64,000 nt of DNA from Mesostigma viride (taxonomy: Eukaryota > Streptophyta > Mesostigmatophyceae > Mesostigmatales > Mesostigmataceae). Under the pieces are notes generated by a model that did not search any database, had not been told where the DNA came from, and saw only the letters and a program-made list of their open reading frames with translations. Location: NCBI GenBank assembly GCA_009746045.1, contig RPFO01000670.1, positions 822,454 through 886,453 of the forward strand. The letters are read 5' to 3'. The translations under genes and the position numbers were made by a program. This document shows positions 50,888 to 61,100 of the stretch, piece by piece; within the stretch, counting starts at the first letter, position 1; each line of letters opens with the position of its first letter.

Positions 50888-53800
50888 ATGAAGACGTCCT
50901 TGACAGCTGATGCAGCTGTAAGTATGTCTGACCCTATGCATCCTCGTGCTGGGCACGAGGGTGGACCTCTCATTTTGAGAGAAACCAATGTACAACCACA
51001 GAGGGGTGTGAAGGCCTCTGGTGGTATGCATGTGGTCCCTGCTGGCGGTCCAGGTGTTGGGCATGAGCAGGGTGACTCAGGCTCTGAGTCAGAACAGGAT
51101 GGAAGTCAGCATGGTGATGCTGGACAACCTGACAGCACAGTCCTGACTGTGCCAGGGACTGCTTCCTCTGTGTACCAGGAGTTGGGTGCCCGAATCCACA
51201 ACATGTTTGGGCATGCCACTTCTCTGTCAAACAACTTTGCCTTCCGTATGGGCAGGGCACCCCTTCTTAAGGCGTGTCAGCAAGCTGCCTCACGGTGTAA
51301 GTGCCAGTTGTCCTCCAACAAGCCCAGGAAATCACATGCCAAAGCTCTACCTCAGAGCATTGGTGATCTGCAGTGTGATATCCAACACATCAGGGGCATG
51401 CAACTGTTGGTGTGCGTGGACAGGTACACGAAATACAAGGTGCTGGAGCATTTACCTTCTATGAAGAACAGGTACTTGCTGGCTGCCCTGCAGAATGTAA
51501 GAGCCAAGTTTCCTACCACAAGGATCCAGGTGGACATGCAGTTTCAGCATCTCAAGGGTGATCCTACCCTTCCTGAGTTGCTGGTTACACCTAGGGAGGC
51601 TCATGGGCAGCAGGGTGCTATCGAGAGGGCAATCCAGGAGGTCAAGAAATTGATCATCTCTGAAGACTGGGTACCCTTGTCTGCACCTGCACTTGTCAGG
51701 AGTGCATGGCTGAGGAACGTGGAGCAGCAGCTGAACAGCAGGGTTAACTTCTACTATGATGGAGTTGCTGTCAGCCCAATGGGTCTATATCATGGCCTGT
51801 GCCCACCACATGTGCTGGAGGGCTGGAAACATGCTGCACATGTCACCTTTGCCAAGCTGAGGGAGAAGGACCGGGGTTGGAAGATGCTGGAGCCACAAGT
51901 GGGTCAGAAGGTCCTAGCTTGGAAGGAACCTAGCCTTTATGGCAAACGTGGTAGCTGGAGTCCTGGGGTGGTTACCCAGGTTGATGAAGCTAGCCACGCA
52001 TGCTTGGTCAGCATGGAGGACGAACCAAAGCATGTACACCGGCTGAGTTGGTCATATGTCAAGCCTAACCTGATGAATGAGGGCAGTCAGGCACAAGGCT
52101 CACAGGATCTGCAGGATTTTCAGGTCCCAGGTGACATCACTGACGCAACGACCACATCTGTTGCAGGGGAATCTGTCAGCCCTGGCCAGGTTGCAGAGGT
52201 ACTTGTTGAACAGGCTGCAAGGTCAACAGCTGGGGAGTCAACTGTCAAGCCCAAGGCACTAACCAAGCCCAGGGGGACAAGTTTGGCTGGATTGATTGGG
52301 GCTCTACAAAGGGCCAAGAAGCAGCCCAAGGTAGCCAAGCTCAGGTGGCATGGCAATCTGGGGCTGGACACTGCCTTAGAGGTAGACACTAATTCTCAGG
52401 TCTCCATTATTGGGACCAGGGCTGCAGCAGGGTACAGCATGTCTGAACCCAGCTATCAGTTTGTGTCTGACTTCAGTGGCGGGGTACACGTGAAGGTACT
52501 GGGTGAGGTATTCATTCCTATCCTTGGACAGGACACTGCTTTTTGTGTCTTGGAGGGCTATCAAGGACCTGCTCTTCTGGGGCAGAATTTCCTATGCCAG
52601 GATGGGGTAGTGATCACGTCCTCTCTCCTGACTAAGGAAGGGGCTGGTCAGGTCCCACTGATTAATTTCAGGACCACTCACCTATCACGTGCAGTAACCA
52701 GGACGGTTAAGCGTGTGCAAGTGTGCCAGGGGCAGGAGCCCTTGGTTGATGACCTCATACTGCCAGCTGCTAGTCATCCAAGCAGTTTGGGCATTGGTCC
52801 TCACTCACTTGCTGGACACAGCCCTATCAACTACCAAGGCCTGGTGAAGCTCATGTCCTCTCCCATTATGTGTCCCCAGGTCACACTGGGTCTGATTAAA
52901 TCTGGGGAGGACTGGATCTCCAAGAAATGCGTGGAACCTGTCAATGACCTGCCTCCTGCACGACGTCTACTCAAGCTCAAGTTTGTCATCAAGATGAAGG
53001 AGGTGGACGGGGTCAAGGTACCACATGTCAGGCCAGTGCTGAATGAGTTCAAGGGTACTGGTGAGTGCACTGCTGAGGAGTTGTATACCCCTGGCATGCT
53101 GCATGATACTTGGAGGCTGCTGCTGTGTGTCTTTCTAGGCCTTCTCAACAAGGGCTTGGACTATGGCTCAGTGGTGATAGACTTCAAGAGGGCATTTCTG
53201 GAGGGTGATGCAGATGTGGCACAGGAAAAGTGGGAGGGCAAGACGCCTTTCTATGTTAGGGTGCCTGCTGTATGGAAAAGGGACATCCACACGGAGTTCC
53301 TTAAAATCCTCAAGGGCCTGGAGGGCCTGAGGTCAAGTCCAATAATCTGGAGGGAGACTCTCAACCGTTTCCTGAAGGAGCATTGCAACTTGAAGGTCTC
53401 TCCTGTAGACCCCTGTCTGTTTCTGGGGCAATGGGAAGGCCTGCCAGTGTATGCTTCGCTGCACGGGGATGACCTACATCTGATAGCTCCCACGTCGTGG
53501 CTTAAGGAGCTGATCTCCATCATTAAGTCCAAGTTTCCTCTGGGTAGGGAGCAATGGCAGGTGGAGAATGAGCCTCTGCTGTTTGTGGGCATGGAGGCCA
53601 CACTGGTGAAGAAGGGAGGGGAGTGGCGTATGCTGCTGGTGGGGGGCAATGACTATCAAGAGACCCTCATTAGCAAGCTTCCTCCAACCATCACACAGGC
53701 ACTGTGTCCCATGGTGAGGGGCATGGTTGCTTGGGTGGCAGGCATTTCCAGGCCAGACCTTATGGTCATAGCCAGGTTGCCTGATGACATGCTGGTGGAG

Positions 53801-54373
53801 CTAGGGTCTGCCAAGGTGGCTGATCAGGTCAGGGCTTCATCTGGCATTCTGTTGTCTGCAGTGGATTTATCACAACCCATTTGCATGGAGCTGTATGTGG
53901 ATAGCTCAATGGACAGCAGGCAGGTCTCCAAGGTCAGGGGCAGGGCTGCAGGGCTCTTTGTGCTCAGACAGGAAGGCCTGGGGAGTTTGGTGAGCTGGTT
54001 TAGTCGCCTGCACAAACGGGTGGCTGTCAGCAGTGATGTGGCAGAATGCAGGGCTATTTGTGAAGGCATTCACACAAGCCTTTATCTGAAGGAGTTGCTT
54101 CATCAGATGACTTCTAACACTCCTTGGCCACTTCAGGTTACCACTCTTCTAAAAACAGACTCCATGGGGATGGTGCAGTTTGTGCACAGGCAGATGGCCA
54201 GAAGTAGGGACTTGGATTATCTCCTTCTTAAGGAGTTGTCCTCCTTGGCCAATATTGAGCATATCCCTGGGGTTGACAATCCTGCTGATGCTTTGACCAA
54301 GCTAGTGCAGAAGGCAGCAGTGCAATACAAGGTTCTTCAGTCTCTGATGGACCCATCTCAGCAAGCTGTCTAA
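50888..54373 (+). CDS. Copia E pol: integrase - aspartic protease - RT - RNase H
   Basis: 1,161 residues from the first Met; open from 50,747. Integrase: H103-x4-H108 zinc finger with CQQAASRCKC (about 130-139), catalytic D164 (QCDIQ), D216 (QVDMQF) and E246 (GAIERAI), D-x29-E; SH3-like domain 338-393. Protease after it: EVDTNSQVSIIG (D500), HVKVLGEV, ALLGQNFL (562-569), a complete retropepsin half with N in place of G in the D-T-G box. RT about 690-900: VIDFKRAFLEG, GLEGLRSSPIIW, SPVDPCLF, SLHGDDLHL (D861, D862). RNase H 1000-1150: D1005, E1053, D1091, D1134. No second protease motif lies before the integrase. All active sites are present, so this copy may be competent. It works with gag in cytoplasmic particles, then in nuclear integration. 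Confidence 0.95.
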   Translation: MKTSLTADAAVSMSDPMHPRAGHEGGPLILRETNVQPQRGVKASGGMHVVPAGGPGVGHEQGDSGSESEQDGSQHGDAGQPDSTVLTVPGTASSVYQELGARIHNMFGHATSLSNNFAFRMGRAPLLKACQQAASRCKCQLSSNKPRKSHAKALPQSIGDLQCDIQHIRGMQLLVCVDRYTKYKVLEHLPSMKNRYLLAALQNVRAKFPTTRIQVDMQFQHLKGDPTLPELLVTPREAHGQQGAIERAIQEVKKLIISEDWVPLSAPALVRSAWLRNVEQQLNSRVNFYYDGVAVSPMGLYHGLCPPHVLEGWKHAAHVTFAKLREKDRGWKMLEPQVGQKVLAWKEPSLYGKRGSWSPGVVTQVDEASHACLVSMEDEPKHVHRLSWSYVKPNLMNEGSQAQGSQDLQDFQVPGDITDATTTSVAGESVSPGQVAEVLVEQAARSTAGESTVKPKALTKPRGTSLAGLIGALQRAKKQPKVAKLRWHGNLGLDTALEVDTNSQVSIIGTRAAAGYSMSEPSYQFVSDFSGGVHVKVLGEVFIPILGQDTAFCVLEGYQGPALLGQNFLCQDGVVITSSLLTKEGAGQVPLINFRTTHLSRAVTRTVKRVQVCQGQEPLVDDLILPAASHPSSLGIGPHSLAGHSPINYQGLVKLMSSPIMCPQVTLGLIKSGEDWISKKCVEPVNDLPPARRLLKLKFVIKMKEVDGVKVPHVRPVLNEFKGTGECTAEELYTPGMLHDTWRLLLCVFLGLLNKGLDYGSVVIDFKRAFLEGDADVAQEKWEGKTPFYVRVPAVWKRDIHTEFLKILKGLEGLRSSPIIWRETLNRFLKEHCNLKVSPVDPCLFLGQWEGLPVYASLHGDDLHLIAPTSWLKELISIIKSKFPLGREQWQVENEPLLFVGMEATLVKKGGEWRMLLVGGNDYQETLISKLPPTITQALCPMVRGMVAWVAGISRPDLMVIARLPDDMLVELGSAKVADQVRASSGILLSAVDLSQPICMELYVDSSMDSRQVSKVRGRAAGLFVLRQEGLGSLVSWFSRLHKRVAVSSDVAECRAICEGIHTSLYLKELLHQMTSNTPWPLQVTTLLKTDSMGMVQFVHRQMARSRDLDYLLLKELSSLANIEHIPGVDNPADALTKLVQKAAVQYKVLQSLMDPSQQAV

Positions 54374-55320
54374 GCTGGTGCATGGTTATAGGGCATTGGA
54401 GAGCAGATTGTGTGGTAGTGTCAGCATTGTGACTGGCATAATACCTGTATTTTAGTCTGTACTAAGGCTCATGGACCATGGTACACTCACTCTGATTTTA
54501 ATCAGGATACAGCCAGGTTTTGGCTGGGGTTCATGCTGTTGACTACACAAGGTTGACAGGTCCATTACAGACCATGTATTCTATTTTAAAAGAAATGTAT
54601 ATTTGTACATACTCTCACAATGGTCTGGGAACCTTTATTCTGGGGTTTATAGGGCGGGGTTCGATTCCCTGGTATTATGTTTCTACAAGCTGGCCTGTTC
54701 AGGTGTTTGCCTGTTCAGACTTCCCTAGTTCCCCAGGGCAGGATTTAATTGTTGCCTATGTGTTTCATTTTGTCATTTGTTTGCTGTGGCAGTTTACCAT
54801 CTGGCAAGTAGACGGGCGCCGTAAGACGGGCGCCAATAGACCCCTGTTGAGAGAATGACAGGCAAACTATTGTAATACGCCTTACTTTGTCAAGTGGTAT
54901 TTTAATTGTCATGGATTTATTGTACTTATATTGAATATGTACTGGGTTTTATGGGATTAGTATCTGGGATTAATGTAACTCACCGCCAGAAGGTCATTGT
55001 ACTGGAGGCTCTACCGAGGTGATGGGATTAATTCCTGGAGAAGACCTCATAGAATTAACCTGTATGTATTTAATTTTGTGTGCTTCTAATATCTGGTGGT
55101 ACTCTGTAATGCCACTTCCATAGGTTTTTCCATTTCTCATGAAATGGTTTTCCCTGTGGCAGATCTGTTTCTTTTCCAGTTCCTTAAAAGAAAGGGCTGG
55201 GGGAATGGCAATGGCCATTAAAGACATCTGTTCAAGCTTCAAGCTGGAGTGAAGGACATTTCAAGCTACTTCAAGGGTCCCTGGCAGGGGATGTGATCCC
55301 TAAAGAAAAGAAGGGATTGG
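54374..55320 (+). other. 3' UTR of Copia E with B-box motif and polypurine tract
   Basis: No gene. GGCGGGGTTCGATTCCCTGG at about 54,652-54,671 is identical to a motif in the Copia C 3' UTR and includes a tRNA B-box core. GACGGGCGCC occurs twice at about 54,812-54,832. The purine tract AAAGAAAAGAAGGGATTGG (55,302-55,320) primes plus-strand synthesis and borders the LTR. Confidence 0.75.
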
Positions 55321-55937
55321 AGTTAACGTAAAGGATTTACGTTAGATGGATAGAGATTGTTACGCTCTTTCCAACGGCACCTTGAACGCCTCATTTGGTT
55401 AAGGAACGTAAAAGTTATGACGTTTCCTAGGCTGTGCCGACAGTACCCGGCGCGCCACTGTGGGCGCGTACGGACACAGGATGTACAAGTGTCACTTTGA
55501 TAGTCCGCAGGACGTTGACAGGACTTGTACAGGACTTGATGGTCAATTGATAGGTAGGCGCACTGTAGCGCGCCAGGACCTATGAGACAATTGATGCTGA
55601 CTAGTGTACGGATAGGTCCACAGGACTAGCCGTATGGACAATTGATAGATCTGCGCGCCAAAGGCGTGCCAGAGTCTGTGTAATCAATTGATTGACAGTT
55701 CAGCTGTGACAGTGCAGCTGAATACTTGGACGCGTCCCTAGTAAGCTATATGAGTGACTTGGTCACACCGGGACGCTAGTTCTTGCGTGCACGTTCTCTT
55801 GGCACTGCGACCCTGTCGTCTGTGCTGCGTGCAGTCTTGGAAGTGACGTGACTTACGTCTGTGTTTCCTGATTGTTAATAAAGGCAACTTCCTGCAAGAA
55901 CCATGGCGGAATTCGTGGCATTCTTACCCTCACAACT
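55321..55937 (+). repeat. 3' LTR of Copia E (617 bp)
   Basis: One extra C (TTACCCTCAC) relative to the 5' LTR; otherwise the same. Followed by the duplication GTATA. Confidence 0.95.
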
Positions 55938-56172
55938 GTATAATACGGTATAATACGGTATTATACGTTTTCGTACGGACACACTCAGAATACTCTGATT
56001 TTACAAATTTTAAGACACCCACCATCAATCCACATGTTTTTAACACTGTTTTGGACATAATCCAAGGTTGCCCTACCCTCGGCTATACTCTATACGGTGG
56101 ATATTGTGGACACGATCGATGTATTGCATGTAATACTGAGAATGTAAACGTGCGCATGCATAATTGTGTGTA
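55938..56172. other. remainder of TATAATACGG repeat, then unique sequence
   Basis: 55,938-55,985 continues the repeat split by Copia E. The rest, up to the LINE A2 tail, is AT-rich with no gene. Confidence 0.45.
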
Positions 56173-58129
56173 TGTATATATATTAAAAATATAATTACTT
56201 ACAGCAGAGTGAAATCACTCAAACCAAAGCAAACGCCCAGCTATAAACCTATATACAGAGCCATGTCAAAGCTCTATACTACGATAAGACCAATGGAAAC
56301 GCCTAACGGGAGGAACCTAATAGCCCTGCTGCACCGCAAAATCAGCCCGCGTACGGCGGAGCATGATGTCAGCCATGGCCCGAGTCAGCGCCACCGACAA
56401 GCGCTGACGCCAATATGACGTCCAGGTCCGCGCCGACCATATGGGGCCCGCTGGCCCTCCAGGTCCAGCCGGTCCTCCCGGAGCCGGCAACACTCCTTGA
56501 AGAAGGCGGAGGTCAGGGGCCCCATGGCACCACAGGACAAAGGGCACCACACGATGGTGCCCGACGTCGCCGTAGGCCAGGAGCTTGGCCCGCTCCGCCC
56601 GGTCCGCCGTGTAACCTGCCGTGAGGGAGGCCCCAGCCACGTGGCTAAGAGCCAAGGGCCGCGCCACCGAAACGTCAATAAGCAGATGCCGGCCACCCCC
56701 TCAAAGTCCAGCACCACGATGTCAGGCCGGTGGTTGGGGAATAGAAGGCAGCGCCATCCGCATCCTCGGACCGGATGTTCGCGTGGGGGAAAACTGACCG
56801 AATCATGGCGAGCACCACCGTCAGGAGGACAGTGTGCAAATACAAATACCAATTCTGATTCTGTTGGCCCCCCATGCAGGCAAGGTAGTGAGTCCCCGTG
56901 GGATCCAGCGGCTGCCCACAGCTACCACAAGGCCGCCCGGCCGGAACAAGAGGCTGCGGGGCAAATAGCTGGTGCCGGAGCGCCACCGAGTAGTGGCTGG
57001 GAGCCAAGGCGAATGGGGGGCCATGGGAAGAGCACGAAGGTACGCCGAGCCCACACTCCGCAAGGAAAGCGAGAACAGCCACGCACGTCCCTGGGCGTTG
57101 AGGTCCGCGAAAAGAGCAATCCAATCAGCCGTGTGCAGAATACCCGCGTAGGTTTTCTGGTGTTTTATCGATGACGCGAGCAGGGAATGCGGCGGGAGAT
57201 TGAACGGAGGCGACCGAGGGAGTGCCGCGAGGGAGGTGGCGCTGTACCGCCTGAGCGGCACGGACGGGAGAACAGGCCTGCTGGATCTCAGCATAGGCCT
57301 CCTGGATGGCGGTGACGAAGGGCAAAGGGCTGCTGGGGTCCAGGAGGTCAGGCGCTGCCGTTGCCAAAAGGGGCAGGAGCCGGCAGCTTTCCGCCCACGA
57401 CTGAGCGACGGAGCCCAAAAATGCTGCTGGGGCCAGCCGGGCGGCACGAGTCAGACCGCAGCCACCCATCCGTGCAGGCAGGGAGGCAATGCGAATAGCA
57501 TGTGGCGGGAGGTCGGGGCCGGGACCAGCTGCGCCAAGGCCGACTGGATGCGTTCGTCGTGGCCCTCGGCGGCCAGCCGGACCTGAGCCGGAAGAGCGCC
57601 CCGGAGCCAGTGAACGACGCGAGGTGAGCGCAAAACCACAGAAGCAGACCCTTGGTCTGCGAATCATGAAGGCGCGCAATCAAGGGCAGTACCTCAGTGC
57701 GTGCCTCGAGGGCGGCCCGCAGAGCATCGATGACAAACGCGGGTCGCCAACCGGAACGCCGAGGACATCCAACCATGGAGGCGCTCGTCCCGGCCCAAGA
57801 GCTGGGGCGGAAAGCCGGAGCAATCACCTTGGGCGAGTACACCGCGCACTTGGCCAGGGTCAACTGGAGGTTGATGTCGGCCACCGCGGTCTGCAGTGCC
57901 AGCAGAGCCGCGGTGGTGTCCGGCACAGGGCCCAGAAGGTAGATATCATCCAAGTAGGCCTGAATAGCGACCGCCGGGTGGGCAGCATGGACCGCTTGGA
58001 GGCAACCCTGGAGGGGGGCGGCAAAGTACAGGGGTCCCAGGGGGTCCCCTGCTGGGTGCCCGACGCGACAGCAGGCCGCCGCGAGTGCCGTCCTCCATGA
58101 TGTGAACCAGTTGGCCGGGCTGGCCGTAG
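56173..58129 (-). mobile_element. LINE family A, copy A2, 5'-truncated, inverted to A3
   Basis: Minus-strand copy of the last 1.95 kb of the element: TA tail at 56,173, 3' UTR, C-terminal coding, cut at 58,129 within the RT segment LVHIMEDGT. The equivalent bases in A3 are about 61,035-63,005. It meets A3 head to head without a spacer, so A2 and part of A3 form an inverted repeat with arms near 1.95 kb and a loop of about 2.9 kb. Confidence 0.88.
56317..58129 (-). pseudogene. LINE A2 RT/RLE polyprotein fragment, frameshifted
   Basis: Coding signal on the minus strand alternates among three frames (breaks near 57,640, 57,120-57,160, 56,720-56,740 and 56,540). It keeps YLDDIYLLG from RT at about 57,935-57,960, the CCHC knuckle and the RPDIVVLDFEG nuclease segment. 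It lacks everything upstream of the RT middle and is inactive. Confidence 0.85.
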
Positions 58130-61100
58130 CACACCCGGGGCCCCACCCGTCGCCTGGCCCCGCCGACGGGGGCGCGGCGCTGTCGCCTGGGCTGGGCCCG
58201 GCCGACCCCGGCGGGCCTGGCGACCCCGGCGCCCGCCCCCGGATGAGGCTCCCCGACGCTCTGGCCTCCCTTCCCCAGCCGCGGTTGGCCACCCAGCCGC
58301 CACCCCCGTCCTTGCCGCGTGGGACGGCGGCCCCCGGGCCCACGCGTTCACCTCGTGGCCGCCCTCGCACATTGTCGGCGTGGTGGGCCGCGCCACCTTG
58401 CTTGGGCGTACTGCCCTTTGTTGCTGGACGCGGTCGGCGAGGCCGCCTTCCCCTCGCTCCCTAGGCCCCCGGCCTTCCTGGCCCTAGTTGCGCGGGTGCG
58501 GGCGAATTTCTTTCCGCCGCCCCCCGGTGACGGCCTCGACTCTTTGGGGCCCGATGTCTTGGAAGGATATCACGCCGGCTGCCGGCTGCCGTGGCATCTC
58601 CCGGCCGCCCGGCAAGAAGAGCTGCTTTCCCTGGACGAGCGGGTGGGTCAGGAGGTGGTCGAGTTCGTCACGGCGGTGGCTCGAGACGCACAGGTCTCGG
58701 TGCGGGCGGCCTACCTCGCGGGCGGCGCCGACCTGGGCCTCATGTCCCCGCGGCAGCTTCGCCTCTTCTTGGACGCCCAGGCCCCGCCTCCCGGCCCGGT
58801 TGCCAGTGGGGGCTTTCTCATCACCTCCCTCAGCCTGGCGCAGGCCGCCATGCTGCGCATGGAGTTCGGGGCCCCCATCGCGGTTCAGGGCAGCCAGGCC
58901 ATCTTGGTGGACTCGGCCGGGCGCGCCCAGCCCCTAACCGCGGGGACGCCTGTTTCTGCCTTCCTCCACGACATCCTGGAGTTGGCAGGCATCCCGCACG
59001 AATGGCACCCCGCGGCTGACCAACCAGCCGGCATCCTCTCGCGCGCCCAGATTGCTGCTCTCCCGGGTTGCTGGGAGGCCGGCTGGGACCCGCCCCCCCC
59101 TCATGTCCGGTCCCTTCTGGAGGGGGACGACCCCGAGTCGGGCTCCTGTGCCATCTGCCTTGAGCCCTTCCGGCCGGGGATGGCTTGTGTCGCCTGCCCG
59201 CGTGCGGCCACACATTCCATCAAGCGTGCATCGCGCGCAGCTTGCTCCACTCCGTGCCGCGCTGCCCGTTGTGCCGGGCTGTTGTGCCGCCCCCTGGGAC
59301 TGCGCTTCCTCTCGGCCCGCCCCCCGGTCTCGCTGGGTCCCCTGCCGGGTCCCCACCGGGCCCCGGGGCCAGCTGCCTCCCCGACCCCTCGGCCGCCGCC
59401 CCCGGCCTCGTTGCCGGGGCCTGGGGTGGTCGCGGGCGCGCTGGCGAGTCCCCCTGGGAGGGCGCCGGCGTTCTCGATACCCCTCCGCTGGGGTCTCCCC
59501 GTGGGCACTGCCTCCTCCGTGGCCCCGGCGGGCATGCCGGGCGCTGGTCGGGTCGTGGTGCGCGCGCCTGCCGGCCCGGCTGGGGAGACGCCGCAGGCCC
59601 CACGTCCTGCCTTTGCTGGCGCCGCTCCCCGCCACTCAGCGCCGCCGACGGCCTTCACCGGTGTCCGTGCTGCTTCCCACGGGGTCCCCGTGTGCTGGTG
59701 TGTTCCACAACCGTAACCTCCTCTGCCAGCACCTTCGCGCTGTGCACCCCGATCTCGGCGCGGCGGATCTGCAGGCCATGAGCTGTTACCGGTGCCCGGA
59801 AGCTCACTGCCAGCGGGTGTACTCCATTCACGGGCGCGCTCAGCACGCGCGCGCCTGTGTTGCTCAACGGCCCCTCAACCGCCAGCAGTCCCGGCCCCCT
59901 CCCCCCCTCCCGCCTCGGCTCCCACCGGCTCCCAGCCCCCGCCGCCCGACTACTCGGCCAGTTGGCGTTGGCTTGACACGGTTCCCTGGGATGCATGCGC
60001 CATCAACCCGACGTCTACCCTGACCGACCTCCCCCACCGCGCGCGTAGCCTTTTCGCGCAATGTGCAATCGTTTCTCTCCGGCGCATGCACGCCGCTCCG
60101 GACGACCCGCTGGGCTTTAAACTGCACATGGTGACCCCCCGCCTGCTCCTCACCCTCTCGGGCGTGGTGTGCGCGGCCTCCAGGGTGCGGTTATCGCCCG
60201 TTGCCGACGCTTTCTGCAGGGGGACTGGGAGGGGCTGTTTGGCGTGCCGCCCCCGCGCACGGCCCGGCTGTCGGGGGAGGTCAACTTCGAGCGGGTGGCC
60301 GCCGATGTCATCCGCCTCGTCCGCGAGGGGCAGCTCAGCCGGGCCATGACCCGCTTGGAAATGGCCAAGCTGGCCCCCGCCAATGCGGCTACCCTGGCGG
60401 CCTTGGAGGCTCTTCACCCTGCGGAGCCCGGATTCCAGCTGCCCGTGCCGGACCCCCTGCCGGCCCCCCTCCGGCTGGACCGCGACTGCTTCCTGGAGGT
60501 GATGCGTGCGGTCCCGCGGGCTTCCTCTACCGGGCCGTCGGGCTGGCGCTACGAGCACTTGGAGGTCCTGGTGGGGCATGGGGGCGAGGACATTCTCTTT
60601 GACACCCTCATTGACCTGGCGGCTGGTCGCGTTCCTCCCGCTGCGCGCGAGTGGTTAGCGGGCGCTCGCCTCCTCGCTCTGCTCAAGGGTGTCTTGCCCC
60701 CCCCGAGGGCAAGGTGCGCCCGATCGCCTGCGGTGAGGTGCTCCGCAAGCTCGTGGGCAAAGTGATCTGCCGCCAAAAGGCGCCCGAGCTCCGTGCCTTT
60801 TTCTGCCCGCCCCTCGCAGCGGGTGAGACCTCGGTGGCGGCCCAGCTGGGGGTGACGACTCCAGGCGGGGCGGATATCCTCATCCATTCGGTGCAGGCCT
60901 ACCTCGAGGCCCACCCCACCCACGCTGTCGTCAAGGTCGACTGCCACAACGCGTTCAACAGTCTGTCCTGCGCCAGCATGTTTGCGGCCGTCATGGAGTC
61001 CTTCGAGGACTTGTACGCTTGGACAGCCGTGTGCTACGGCCAGCCCGGCCAACTGGTTCACATCATGGAGGACGGCACTCGCGGCGGCCTGCTGTCGCGG

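Larger units (their letters stand above)
48115..55937 (+). mobile_element. Copia-type element E, full length, 7.8 kb
   Basis: LTRs 48,115-48,730 and 55,321-55,937 differ by one C. Duplication GTATA at 48,110-48,114 and 55,938-55,942. Order: LTR, ORF0, gag, UGA, pol (integrase, protease, RT, RNase H), 0.95-kb 3' UTR, purine tract AAAGAAAAGAAGGGATTGG, LTR. Pol is fully open, gag has one frame break. A further copy begins at 63,196, so the family is recent and multi-copy. Confidence 0.95.
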
